A stretch of 64,000 nucleotides of DNA from Harmonia axyridis (taxonomy: Eukaryota > Arthropoda > Insecta > Coleoptera > Coccinellidae). Under the pieces are notes generated by a model. The model did no database searches, was not told the origin of the DNA, and saw nothing but the letters and a program-made list of their open reading frames with translations. The position numbers and the translations under genes are program-made. The number at the start of each line of letters is the position of its first letter. Position 1 is the first letter of the stretch. Positions 46,183 to 58,167 of this stretch are shown here, piece after piece. The stretch lies in the NCBI RefSeq assembly GCF_914767665.1, contig NC_059503.1, forward strand, positions 11,718,001 to 11,782,000. The letters are read 5' to 3'.

Positions 46183-48308
46183 ATGATCTGTTCCAACAGA
46201 GTTGAGATTTTGCAAGTAAATATAAAATGACAATTTTGAACTCTATGTAAAATATCGTGTTGACGTAGTCATCTGAAACATGGAAAATTTGACTACAATC
46301 TCCTGAATTCCCGTCAGAACTTGCCCCATTCTTATTTATGTTCATTTATCTCATCATTATCTCTAGTTTTGTATGTAAATTCATCTCAAAATCATCACAA
46401 ACGCACCGCTATTCTAAACCTGCTCATTAAGACACATTAAACGAACGCATTCGTTTTCAAATAATGTTCCGTTTTACCCTCTCCACGACCTTTGTTTTTG
46501 CCTCACCTTATGTACACCCGTAGTGTAAAGTCTGTAGTAACTCTTGTGGAACACCACACGCCACCTCTGCACGCGGTTACCGTAGTTCAACGTAAAATTA
46601 GCTTGCTTGTTAGCTCGTCGCACCACTTACTAAATTAATCTATTAAATTAGAACGTTGTTTTGGGGTGCCACTGTTTCTGTCACCTTCGTCTGGAGAGAT
46701 TCACCGCAGCATCCCTCTTCACATTCTACCTGCCCTTTTTGCACGTTTGACGTTGGCGGAATTGAAAATAAATTTGTTAGGTTGGGAGGAGTTTTGTGTA
46801 GAAAAGGAGAAAACAGCAGAGTGAATTCTTACTTACAGAATGAGGAAAATAAACGATGCGACAGAATAACTTTCTTTTTTTTAATTTCAATGAGACCCAT
46901 TACATGAACCATTAGATTTTGATTTGTTTTCTTCAATGTAGGCATATAAAAAGTTTCATTTTGATTGAAAAAAGAGTACATAATTCCAATATAAATCAAT
47001 GGATGTTTATTTCATTGTGAAGAGTCAGGAATTGCTAATTGTACTTATGTGTTCAGGTAGGTATCACATGTGTTTGCACAGCAATCTTCAAGATTCATTT
47101 CTCAGTAGAGGGGTCATGGTCCAAATGAAAATGTTAATAGACGATGAAGGTCACATCCATAAAGAGCAGTGAATGAGTTTGTTTAATTCGGGCACACACA
47201 GAGACATACGTTAGCTATAAATTCGACCTGGTATTTCATAAACAAACTTATTTATGTTTATTCTTTTTTCTTTCATGAAAAAATTTGGCATAATTGATGT
47301 TTTACTCAGCTTCAATGTAGTCAATTTATGGTTCTGTTTTTATTTTATTAGCTCAGCGTCCAGTGCCAGTTTAAAATTAATATGTATTCTATGAAATTCA
47401 AGATTTTCAATTTAATTATTCTGAATGCCATATTCATTCCTTGAATTTTGAATTAATCTAATTCCTTTTATTCTGTAATTTCTATTCAGGTAAATATAAA
47501 AACTACTAGTGGTAATACTAATCCTATCCAGTCATGATTATGACTAAACATTACAATTCTTAACAGTTGGAAAATTGGTAGGTACTTTGAGGTCTATTTT
47601 ATCGAAAATAAGAAATTTTTTGTAGTGATCCAAAATTATTTCAGTTATCATTTTTATGAATACTTTGGCATTTCCTCATAAAAAAGTGTCAAACCTCCAC
47701 AGATTCTCTAATGACGTTTCAGCCTGTAAATCGAACATCCATATGGTTGATCTTTAATCTATTAAAATTCAAACTAGAACAATATTTTGACTTACTTAAA
47801 ATGGTTTTGTATTTGCTTATTTCTCGTTTCGTTTCATGCGCATGTTGAGAATTGTGGTAAATAAAATTTCTCCATTGGTGGTCAATCGATTAATATGTAC
47901 AATAGAGCAGTTTCGAAATCAATCATAATTATAAAAATCCATCAAAATCAATTGCATAAAAATCGAATATTATTTACCAACACTTCTAACCCGACAGAGA
48001 CGCGCTCATAAGACCTATATCTATCCTGTACAAGGAGCGAGAAGGAGACTTGCCAGTTTACGAAGATTCTGCGATACAGCAATGTAAATCCAACACTTAT
48101 TTACAGTGACAAATTTAATGGAAAATTAAATAAGGCGAACTGGAGCTGAAGAAGTATTGCCACAAGTTCATGATATGCTACTCTCTCGCTTATCATCCAT
48201 CATCATTATTGTGATTTAGATTATTACTGCCGAGTCGCACATTTCGAGCATTCACCTAACTTCTTATAGGTGTAATTATTCAAACGGGTTGGCATTAATT
48301 TCTCTTTA
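46183..48308. other. Gene-free interval with GC-richer patch
   Basis: 46440-46780 is GC-richer (CACCACACGCCACCTCTGCA). A second patch at 47990-48080 contains GACAGAGACGCGCTC. No protein or RNA gene recognised; both patches are candidate regulatory DNA only. Confidence 0.4.
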
Positions 48309-48540
48309 TTATACATTTAACAAATTAAAAGCGAATAATTCAGAGGTTTCCGGACGATAAAGAACCGCAAATTGAAAGACGCTCTTGCAGTTTTTATCGA
48401 CTGGAGTATTACTTGTGCCAGGTTTGTTCTTGCACCACATACAGTGGATGGATTTTAGTTTTTCTTCGTCAAAACAGAGAGAATCTGTTTGAATTGAAGA
48501 AATAACGTTTTCTGATATTTTTAAGAGAAGGAAACATGGA
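48309..48540 (-). other. Candidate terminal exon of an unknown gene
   Basis: Minus-strand frame ending NCKSVFQFAVLYRPETSELF, then AFNLLNV and a stop immediately followed by AATAAA. An acceptor-like TTCTCTTAAAAATATCAG sits near 48520, after which the frame reads QTDSLCFDEEKLKSIHCMWC. It holds four cysteines and a poly(A) signal, which suggests a real 3' exon. I recognise no family and see no matching upstream exon; the mariner-like copy at 48653 lies just upstream. It could also be a domesticated or dead transposon end. Confidence 0.3.
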
Positions 48541-48652
48541 GTTGTATTCTTGAGTTGCCAGCCATTGGAAGCCAATCAGGGTAATGAATTTGAACTGTCA
48601 TTTCAAATTCCAGTGTAACTTCTGTTTCATCCCTGGTCAATGGATGCATATA

Positions 48653-49494
48653 AGGCGTGTTTTTTTTCGAGGTATATAACTTTAAGTTGGCATTACTGTT
48701 CAAGATGGTGACCGATTTAACAGCTTTCAAGTGAGTTACTCTCAGTTTGGTTTGGCAATTCATCATGAATAGACCCACGCCTGAACAACGCTTGCAAATA
48801 GTGCAATTTTATTTCGAAAATAATGGTTTTGTGCGGAATACGTATCGCGCACTACGTCCATTAGCGATGAAGCGCACTTCTGGTTGAATGGCTACGCCAA
48901 CTAACAAAACTGCCGCATTTAGAGTGAAGCTAATCCTCAAGTGTCCGTACTTCTTCAAAAACGATGATGGCCAGAACGTTACAGTCAATGGTGATCGGTA
49001 TAGAGCCATGATTACTTACTTTTTCATTCCTGAATTGAACAACCATGATGTCCAGGAGCTGTGGTTCCAACGAGACGGCGCAACATGTCACACAGCTCGT
49101 GTCACAATCGATTTATTGGAAGACACGTTTGGTGACCGCCTAATTTCACGTTTTGGACCTGTGAATTGGCCTCCAAGATCTTGTGATTTAACACCGCTAG
49201 ACTACTTTCTCTGGGGCTATGTAAAGTCATTGGTCTATGCGGATAAGCCACAAACCCTTGACCATTTGGAAGACAACATTCGCCGTGTTATTGCCGACAT
49301 ACAGCCACAAATGTTGGAAAAAGTCATCGAAAATTGGACTACATCCAAACCAGCCGTGGCGGTCTTATGCCAGAAATCATATTCAAAATGTAATGCCACA
49401 AGATTATCTTGCGGATAAAAAAATTCATGTCAATCGAATAATCCATCGTTGTTTTATTGCAATTTAAAGTTCCATAGCTCTAAAAAAACACCCT
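48653..49494 (+). mobile_element. Internally deleted IS630/Tc1/mariner element, copy 3
   Basis: The most complete of the three sisters. Inverted ends are AGGCGTGTTTTTTTTCGAGG at the left and GAGCTCTA-like DNA running into AAAAAAACACCCTT at the right, about 842 bp in all. It starts MNRPTPEQRLQIVQFYFENN, fuses YRALRP to decayed SDEAHFWLNGY, then runs open from 48888 to 49418 through WFQRDGATCHTA and RSCDLTPLDYFLWGYVK. In this copy the second catalytic Asp is kept, while the preceding Gln is Arg. Confidence 0.88.
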
Positions 49495-50402
49495 TCATCA
49501 GTGGCGTACTGTATAATGTGAGGTTCTTGAATGTCATAAAGCTATGAGCCAAGTGCTGCTATTCCATTTACTTCAATGATAGGTGCTCCATTCGAAAACT
49601 AATCGAAACATAATTATATCAAGTTTGGGCTCTAATCTAGGAAGGCACAATCGGCAGAACCAATCAATATGAATCATCGCAATCTCTTCAGAAGAGACGT
49701 GGACACGCTAAGTCATTAGCCGGCTGAAAGCAGTGTTAATTCAAAGTTGACAGTCAAAGACATGCGGGAGTCCAGTGTCCGATTCAATTAGTGTGGACCA
49801 ACTGGTGACATCCTTTGCATCGGTCGAGCCGATTTCTTAATAATTCAGACACTTTAGTGCGGAAGCGTGACTAACTCCACCGTTTATCAACAAGGAAACT
49901 TGGGAATTCTGTACGTGTTCAAAGGTTTGCCCACCGGTCAAATCGGACAACCGAGCAATTAAGACCAACTGGGGGCCTTTATGCATTTTGATCAAACGGC
50001 GGAGACATATTTTCGGGGTAAATTATTAATCTGTTATATATTGATGAATTTGAGGTACAATCATGGGCATATTTCCTGAAAATCAGAGGAATTTCTGAGC
50101 ATTTCTAATCATAATTGAGAGTTCAATAAAACTTCTATAAATCGATGAACTACGATTTTAGTTTGAAATTTATTTTGGAATGAAAAATCCATTGATAGTG
50201 AATAGAGAACTAATTTTATTGTAACAACCACCATTGTATTTAATCCTCGTGATGTTTAGAACATTCAAAACATACTTTTCTGTGTCATTTACTATTGCAA
50301 AATAATATTCCTTGTAGAGTTTTCAACTCAAAAAGGAGACCCAAGTTAGGAGCTTTTGTGCATTAATTTGTTCAATTGCACCCTTGAAGATATATTAAGT
50401 TG
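49495..50402. other. Gene-free interval with GC-rich patch
   Basis: 49680-50010 is GC-richer and non-coding, with TAATTC, CAATTA and CCTTTG/TTTGATC (TCF-like) cores. It is one of the better candidate regulatory elements by composition. Confidence 0.4.
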
Positions 50403-51170
50403 TAGGTAGAAAGGCGAACAACTTTGCTTCCGCCATTTTTCTCCAGAATTACAGGCTTTATTGTAAAAAACTGGTTATTTATTTATGATTCAAAGTATTG
50501 TCCATCGCTGGCCACTACTTTCTCCTATCTTTCGTGCAGCATTCGAATCCCGCGTTGAAAAAACTGGTCATCTTTTGAAGCGATCCACGAAATGATTTTC
50601 GTACTTTCTCATAAGACTTTCTCATAAGACCGGAATTGCTAGTCAGCCAAGCTGTGTGCCATTGATCGAAACAAGTGATAGTTCGAGGGAGCCATGTCTG
50701 GAGAATACGGCGTGTGGGGTAGGACTTTCCATTTCAACGTTTTCAAGTATGTCTTTTGCAACATGGGGTCAAGCATTATCATGCTGTACAATAACTTCAT
50801 CATGTCTATCGTTGTATTGCGACCAAACGGCTCAAACGCATTAATTGCGTTCGATAATAATAATAATACACTCCGCCGAGCTGGTCCCTCCAAATACTCA
50901 GCATGACCTTGGAATCGTGAATATTTGGTTTGGCCGTCGACGTGGAAGCATGGCCGGTATATCCCCAAGATTTTCTGAGCTTGAGATTATTGTAATGAAC
51001 CCATTTGTCGCCAAAAGTCGCAATGCGATGCAAAAATCCTTTCAGTCTTTGCCTTGCAAGCAGCTGGTCACAAGCAAACAAACGCCGTTCAACATCTCTC
51101 AGCTTCAACTAGTACGACACCCAATTTCGTTGCTGTTGAGTGTCGTAAACGGGAGGGAAAACTTTTAGAC
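50403..51170 (-). mobile_element. Mariner transposon relic 3
   Basis: Close to the element at 24305-25480. The minus strand gives RLKGFLHRIATFGDKWVHYN, then LKLRKSWGYTGHASTSTAKP with NIHDSKVMLSIW, and KWKVLPHTPYSPDMAPSNYH with LFRSMAHSLAD. The first catalytic block (TGDEKW) has a frameshift (TFGDKW) and the last Asp of APSD is Asn. The N-terminal HTH is missing. An ATTATTATTATT run at 50860 expands one codon region. Confidence 0.85.
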
Positions 51171-53242
51171 GACATTATTTTCAAGAAATGAATTACCAAA
51201 AGTGTATTTCGGTAATCATCAAACATTTTTTGACAAACGGCTTACTTTTTTGAATCGTTTTTTCACATATAATTTTTTTTAATTGAATTTTTTATCACGG
51301 AAATATTAGATATTCCTCTTAAATTTTCTTAGATTTTGATGAAGTGATCGAATTGAAATTTCTAACAGATTTTGAAATAGTTATTTTATATCAATAATCT
51401 CAATTTCTTCTAACCTTCTTGAATTTGCTTTTGGTTATGCCGTCAATTATAAATTTGACAAGATGTTTCAAATTGTCTTTCTACACACAAATGCTGATTT
51501 TGAAGTTGATCGAGTATTAACTTTTGAAATTAACAAAAAATCTGGATTTCGAACGTCGATATTTACAGAAACCCTAGTTGGCTTTCATCCATTAAAACAA
51601 ACTCAGCTCCAGAATTCGAAATCTGAACGTACCCTTAAAATTTCGAGATATTATCTAGGTTTACCATTCGGACAGATTTATCACAGATTTATTTACAGAT
51701 TTTATCCTTTGAGACCACTTCCGGCTCCTTTGCGCGATTGTTTCGGAGAACGAGCGCTCAAAAACAGATCCGAATAATTGGAAATTATTACTTGTAGTTT
51801 CGTACATACACATTTGAATTAATTTATTCATAGTAGAACGTCGAGTTGACGCCCAAGTTCCTTGAGATCTTCCTGTCCATCGTTAGTAAAATGGCAGCCG
51901 ACTATGCTGGCGCATAAATTGACGATATGCTCTGAATGCGTTCCAGGTTCTATTAGAGTTTCGAACTACCGACAAGGTAACTAAATTATCAGGCCCTGTC
52001 TGCCCTCGCCATGTAACTCGCCAGTAATTATCTTTCAAATTTGGTCTGGGACTTTGGGATTTACTGACCTCGCATGTTTGTCCTCTGTAACACCTTATAC
52101 CAGTGGCAAAAACATTTAGGATCGGATGATGAATCGTCGGCAGAATGGAGGGGCTAGGATTCAATTTGTCAAAAGGTTGAGGCGTCTAATGAATTCATTG
52201 TTTCCGACGTGAATTTTGAGATGTGTTGGACGTCGCTTGTTTTTTTATCGTCTTGTTGTGAAGATGTTGCTCTGCACGAGGATGTAGATTATTACTGGAA
52301 AAAAAAACGGTGTATAATTAAGGAAAAATTGTGAAATTCATATTAGAAAATTTAAAAAAAGTTTTTATTGAATATAACGAACATATATAAGAAAAAATTC
52401 GACAAGAAGAACACAAACTATGTGATCAAAATATACCTCGAAGAACAAAAAGCTTCAGATTAGCTTATTATATATGTTGAATTTTTACAAACAACGTTTG
52501 AAAATTTGGGAATCATTTCCCAGATTGAATAAAAATTCAATTCTATTAACCTGTCGATCATGGGAATATATTGATTAAGTTTATCTGCCAGATAAGCAAA
52601 TCAGCTGGCTGCATAGTCTTCAAACTGATAATAACTTTAAAATCAAAGTTTCCTACTAAATAGTTATAGTAAATTATTTTATTAAGAGTAAATATGGGTG
52701 TGACTTTTTTTTGACTAAATGTTTGAAAATTCCAGAGGAGTCATAGAAAGTACTTATCTCCGAATAAAAAAATCATTTCTTCAGCATTCGAATTATATAA
52801 TTGAAAGAATCTTCTGGCGTTTTCAGAAAGCATGCAATTTATAATATTCTGAAATATCACAACTTTTTGTAGTGAGTGAATCTTCCAGCTGTAGTAGTTT
52901 GGCCATACTTTAGATGCTTTTAACTTGGTAAACAAATGGGAGAAATATTCAATCATTACATTTTTAGATCGGTAGGTTGTATTTTTTTCTTGGCAATTAT
53001 TCCGTTAGTAAGCGTATTCATAGTTTTTCCTTGGATTTATCAGGCAACAAAATCAAAACGACAATTTCAGCAGCAGGTATCTTGCAGATTTGAACTAATC
53101 ATCCTGTCCGTTTTAAATATAGATAAGCAAGATATCAAATAGAAAAATAAGTGATGATTATCTGACTTTTTCCTCAACGATGAACAGATTTATTTTGTCA
53201 GATTTTCATTGTCACGGAAACGATTTTATAGCTTATATTATA
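51171..53242. other. Gene-free interval
   Basis: No gene recognised. 51840-52200 is GC-richer and non-coding. The + frame 51463-51777 is open for 104 codons, but its product (LVGFHPLKQTQLQNSKSERT) matches nothing I know and shows no signal or splice context. Confidence 0.4.
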
Positions 53243-53927
53243 CAGGGTGTTTCCTAAACATGCGGCAAAAATTCAGGGGGTTGTTCCTTGGACTATTTTA
53301 AGCATGTTTTGTCCTTGGATGATTTTTGAAAAACCTCTTTGTTTCGAAGATACAGGGCGAACAACATTTTTCATATTTTTAAAATTAATAATAGTTTAAA
53401 TAAAAATGCGTACCGCACTGTGTTTACTAAGTAGGTACAATTTATTTTTAAATTTGTTTAACAACATTCCAATTACTAAAAACGGCCAGTTTTTTGACTA
53501 AAAATTGATAAGTGCAGATGGTAAAGGAATACAGATTAAACACGGTTTTCATTTGAATAACTTAGGCCCAGTTTCACCAAACAGCACTTGATCCCAGATT
53601 GATTAAACTCCGCATGTTACTAAAGCAGGCTTAACAGTGTTTTCTGTTTCACCATGCAGCAACCCGTCCGAAGATGATCGCGATTAACCAAATCGCGATT
53701 AAATAGTCAAACCATTTGGCAACGTTGTGAACAAGAAGATATATAGGGTTCTGTATAGTATTAGCAGTGATGACCACCATTGGCGCTAGGTGTCAGGTGT
53801 CATTCATTCAAAACTCATAACATTTCAAATCATTTGACATCTTGTAAACAAAAAACAAAGTTAATTTTTGCCGAAAATGTCGAGTGATGTGCTTCGAAAT
53901 GTCGGAAACTTGCAGAAGTTAAAAAGA

Positions 53928-54035
53928 AATTATCCCCTTTCACAAAACCACACATTCTGGAAAAAAAAACTATATAAGTAATTTTATTAACTTATTTATT
54001 TTTAATAACAAGTTTAACTGCTTCTTAAATAATAT
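53928..54035. repeat. Direct repeat inside Harbinger, copy 1
   Basis: 108 bp starting AATTATCCCCTTTCAC and ending CTTCTTAAATAATAT, matched at 54254-54360 with few differences. It probably reflects an internal deletion or duplication at the former second gene. Confidence 0.8.
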
Positions 54036-54253
54036 GTAGCCTTTGTATAAGAAATTAATTATTTATCACTTTTTTAATAAGTAAACAAGATTTTCATTTA
54101 TATTTTTTAATGTAAATTATTGGTTTCCTCTAATGATTTTTGACTGAATGTATGTAAAAAATATTCACATTTTATGTTTGAACGTTATTAACTGACTTCC
54201 TGTTTGTTGAGTTTTGTTATACAATTAAAGTTGATTTTGTACTTGAGAGCTTT

Positions 54254-54360
54254 AATTATCCCATTTCACAAAACCACACATTCTGTAAAAAAAACTATTT
54301 AAGTAATTTTATTAACTTATTTATTTTTATTAACAAGTTTAACTGCTTCTTAAATAATAT
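54254..54360. repeat. Direct repeat inside Harbinger, copy 2
   Basis: Partner of 53928-54035, same orientation, 326 bp downstream. It starts AATTATCCCATTTCAC. Confidence 0.8.
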
Positions 54361-54562
54361 TTCAATCAAACATATCAATAAATTATTCTTTGCAATAAAT
54401 TTCATAAAACACAAAAACAAAGTTTACGGCTATTTTAAATGGGAAATATTGTGCCTATACATATAGTCATATTTTGATAAAATTGACCCAAAAATTAGAA
54501 AAAAATTTGCTGGCTGCGAGTGATTTTTTTTTCTTTGTCAGCTGTTTTCAATGTCTTAAGTC

Positions 54563-56051
54563 CTATTGATCCTGCCTCACTTCTGGATGTGGATCTTCCG
54601 CAATCTCTTCATGTTCTTCCACTACAACCCTTCCAATTTCCCTGCGCTGTCGCTCTAGCATTACCAGCCTGAAATATACATATAAATTAGCATTTGCTTT
54701 GCCATTATAGAAATGCCAAAATATGTTCAATAATCTTCAGGCCGGACACAAACCTTGTGAAGTATTGATGAACCATAGTACGTCTTTCTCGGTGCTCAGG
54801 GTAATCTCTCCTCTCGTTCAATGGATGACCTAAGACTGCTATGGGATTTTGTCCCATGTCTCCCTGAGCTATTATAACATCCCATGGTGCTGGTAGGTTG
54901 GCTTCAAACTCAGCATCAAAAGGTGGGACATCTTCCCCACGTCTTCGTAGGACATTATGAAGTACAGCCGTTGCCACTATTACAGGAAATACTTTATCCA
55001 AATCGATTCTAAAACCTAACGATAATACAGGAAAGCGTCTTTTCCAAACTCCAAACATTCTTTCCACAGGGTTTCTCGTTCTGATTTGAGATTCGTTGTA
55101 TAATTGTTCCGCAGGGTTCAAACAATTTTCAAAAGGAGTCATGAAATACTTGGTACAGGAATATCCACTATCTCCTACTAGGACAGCATTTCCATATCTG
55201 TCATCATCAAACATAGCTTTCCGATAGCAATTACGGAATATGGTGGAATCATGACTACTTCCAGGCCACCTCGCAACTATGTCTGTGAATTCAAGTTTGG
55301 CATTGCATATAGCCTGAACATTCAGTGAAAAGTAACCCTTTCTGCAACGAAACAGCTCTGCATTATCACCACCTGAAAAATTACATAAATTTAATGAAAC
55401 AGTGGGAGAAGAATCATTACATGTAGGAGGAAAGAAGGACGTACCTGGAGTTTTAATTTTAACATGAGTGCAATCGATGGCACCCAAAACCCTTGGAAAG
55501 CTTGCAATTCCGAAAAATTCAGTCTGTGTTCTTCGAATTTCCTCCTGAGTTTCAGGGAATGTTATATGCAGTGGACGGAGAGAGGCAATAGCAGTACTCA
55601 CTCGATGAATTATTCTGTGGGCTGTCGATTTACTAATTCCAGTGAAGTCTGCAACTGTCATTTGGTGACAACCAGTAGCATAGTATCGTAAGGTGCATAG
55701 TAACTGATTCATTGGAGAAACAGAATTATTCCTGGAAATCAATAGGAAACGCAAAATCAGTGTATCAAACTATATTGCAAACATAACCTCAACAATATCA
55801 GTAGCTAATTCAAAAGGAAAATGAAACATTAAAACTTACTTGTCGTTTGCAAATTCAATTTGTTCCTCAATTGAACCCAGTATTTGGAGTGCAGCTTTTT
55901 TTGAGAGACGGAATCTTTTCTCAAAATCCGCATTGTCCAAATTTTGGAAATGATCTTCTCTTTCTCGGATCCATCGAGGACGTCGAACGACAAATTCTTC
56001 ATCACTATCATCATCTTCAAAGGCAAGATCATATACTCGTCGAAAGGCCAT
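54563..56051 (-). CDS. Harbinger transposase (HARBI1-like DDE nuclease)
   Basis: DDE transposase of the PIF/Harbinger superfamily, from which the vertebrate host gene HARBI1 derives. Four exons on the minus strand: 56051-55840, 55731-55445, 55372-54754, 54668-54563, joining to 407 residues. The acidic N-terminus (LAFEDDDSDEEF) is followed by the KRFRLSK helix, the HTH region TVADFTGISKSTAHRIIHRV, and catalytic blocks GAIDCTH (Asp157), VGDSGY (Asp234) and RNPVERMFG (Glu270). The 72 bp second intron is open in frame; splicing it yields the family motif KTPGGDNAELFR, so the unspliced reading of 349 codons is misleading. The last exon ends in a charged tail. All motifs and splice sites look intact, which indicates recent insertion or possible activity. 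Confidence 0.9.
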
Positions 56052-56562
56052 TTTAACGAAATTTCCGGAAAAATAATTACATAGACAAGAGTTCCAAATA
56101 ATTATTAATCTCAGCTTGAAAGGTTATAATCCTCCAAAAATGGCCGATTAGTGCTAAATCGCGATTGGTCGATTAAATGGCGCTTTGGAGTGTGGTGAAA
56201 CGCTACATTACATTAATCGTGATCTAAAGCCTCACTTAAGAGCTAAGTCAAGATTAAAGCATTTGGTGAAACTGGGCCTTAATAAGAAATGATCCTGGTG
56301 TTTTTGAAAGGGTTCGGCAGTCAATGAGGAGAAGATTGGATGCTTGTATGCTGGCTAGAGGTGGTCATTTTCAACAGTTTTTGTAAGTTGAGTTGAATTT
56401 TCATGTAATTTTTCATAATAAAATGTTATTATCTGAAATTTTGTTTCCCCTATATCTTCGAAACAAATAGGTTTTTCAAAAATCATCAAAGGACAAAATA
56501 TTCTAAGAATAGTCCAAGGAACAACCCCCTGAATTTTTGCCGCATGTTTAGGAAACACCCTG

Positions 56563-57984
56563 TATATAATTTCGTTTAGAAGTATGTCTTGCACAACTCT
56601 ATTTAGACCCTTTGTTCGTAAACCTTAGAAAAAACGATATTTTTTTATTCGTGAAATAATCCAATGAGTTTCACATTCAAGTGTGTTATCTTACCAAAAT
56701 TGTATTCGATTATTTTCATTTGTCGGTATATGTATATAATATCCAGCAATTGTTGAATAAATCGCTTTCTTCCAAAATTATTGCAACTCTCGTGCAATTA
56801 TATTTGAATTATTGGCGATGATAGTGAAAATCTGCAGATTTGCGATGAGTGAATTGAAAACATGTCAAAGGCTGCAACGATGTCTTGTGAAAACTATATA
56901 TTTCTTCAATGAAGATCACTTGCACACGATGGCGGCTTTGTTGAGTGGCCTAAAAGCTACAGTTGGAAATTCGGAAGATCCAAAATGTCGAACGATAGTA
57001 GTATGTAATTTGAATCTTGTCCCTTTGCCAAGTCAGCGTCTTCCGGCAATTGACTCTTTTGAGCAATCAAGTAAGTGAATACCAATGAAGAAGAGGCCGA
57101 AAACCATCACCTAGTCAGGTAGAGAAACTATAATGAATACGATCCCTTCATGTACGGACATCACCCTAATGAAATTAACAAATCATTAAGGAAGTCTCGC
57201 TGAGAGCCCGTTGTCCTCGAATTAATCAAGGATTCCTCCGTCCTCAGAGTTGATTAGATCGGCCGGAACGGTCAGTGTAACAATCTCCTGGAGTTGCCTT
57301 AGGTGGAACCCTCATAGGTGACATACCTCCGTCTAACTCGCACCGACGTCCGTTGCCATGGCGATCGTCAAGTAGGCGCCATCATAAACACTCATTGTTG
57401 TGATGCCGTAAGGCCCAGTTAAGTGGCTGCAGGACTGAGTCGGCTATGGTCGGAGGCAGGAATTAAGGGGCTGCTGCTTTCTTGCAGGGCGAGCTGAATT
57501 GGATTTCGTCATCTATTCATATCAAGGTGGGGAGTCCTTTGAGGATAAGGCTAGACTGAGGAAGAGGGAAAAGGTTGATATTAACAAGATTGTTGTCGCA
57601 GGACAGCGCAAGGTGGATGTTGATATTGATCCTTTTTCTTATGTTTGGCGTAGATATTAATTTGCTGTCTGTAATTTAGACACTAATTCGTACGCCTATT
57701 GGAGATCACAAAACTATTGTAATATATTGCATATCCCATTTATTCAGACAATAATACGTATATTGTCAGTGATCGAACGAAAATGTCGTTACCAGGCTGT
57801 CAGAAAAATCCTTTTACTGCTTACAAATATTTTCACTCGAAATATCCACAGCAGTTTATTCAAAGATCCATCGAAGTATGTCTCGAGATCAACTTTGGCG
57901 AATCTTGAGCCTAAAATGTCTCTCTAAAAAGATCTACTCGGTCAAGTGTTCCTTACATTAATTCTTTTTTCAGTTATTTATATT
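56563..57984. other. Gene-free interval with GC-rich patch
   Basis: 57070-57510 is GC- and CpG-rich and non-coding, with TAATTAATC, AATTAAC and GTTGCCATGGCGAT (57352-57365) sites. It looks like a compact regulatory element by composition. No gene seen. A short plus frame at 56812-57078 is open but unrecognised. Confidence 0.4.
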
Positions 57985-58155
57985 GTTATTTCTGTGAAAT
58001 ATAACATCATATTACACCCGGAGTACCTCATGTCAACATACTGGGTCCTCTTTTTTTTTTTGTTATTTTTATGAATAAGCTTTGTGACTGCAATTTTCGA
58101 TAACTTCATTGTAACCCGACAATTTCAATTTGTTTCCTGATAATTGGGTGTAAAT
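57985..58155 (+). mobile_element. LINE reverse transcriptase relic, duplicated, copy 1
   Basis: At about 58018 the + strand decodes as PGVPHVNILGPL, a decayed SGVPQGSILGPLLF motif. It is followed by CTTTGTGACTGCAATTTTCGA and a tail that recurs at 58618-58810. Confidence 0.55.
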
Positions 58156-58167
58156 TATATGTAGGTA

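Larger units (their letters stand above)
53565..56278 (-). mobile_element. PIF/Harbinger transposon, apparently complete
   Basis: 2714 bp with the terminal inverted repeat GGCCCAGTTTCACCAAA / TTTGGTGAAACTGGGCC and a 3 bp TTA target duplication (53562-53564 and 56279-56281), the PIF/Harbinger signature. Subterminal TTAATCGCGATT-like motifs (53690-53705, 56155-56165) are mirrored. It carries one intact transposase gene (54563-56051). The second Myb-like gene normally found in the superfamily is not intact; only a short start (MSSDVLRNVGNLQKLKRN at 53878) and duplicated flanking DNA remain. It may be mobile only with help. Confidence 0.92.
53243..56562 (+). mobile_element. Older IS630/Tc1/mariner element split by a Harbinger
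   Basis: The inverted ends CAGGGTGTTTCCTAAACATG (53243) and CATGTTTAGGAAACACCCTG (ending 56562) are flanked by TA. The ends pair for about 120 bp. Without the Harbinger insert the element is about 600 bp, a deletion derivative. It keeps the C-terminus of a DUF4817-type transposase: GFHLNNL before the insert, then IRNDPGVFERVRQSMRRRLD and ACMLARGGHFQQFL, ending at TAA 56384-56386. The frame reads straight across when the insert and one TTA are removed. Confidence 0.85.

Noticed and set aside
53878..53935. Short plus frame MSSDVLRNVGNLQK as a complete Myb-like accessory gene
   Set aside because: The frame runs into a repeat and stops within about 30 codons. At most it is the start of a deleted gene.
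55373..55444. Extra 24 residues in the Harbinger transposase frame
   Set aside because: They are an in-frame 72 bp intron: a GTACGT donor, a TTTTTCAG acceptor, and a restored PGGDNAELFR family motif.
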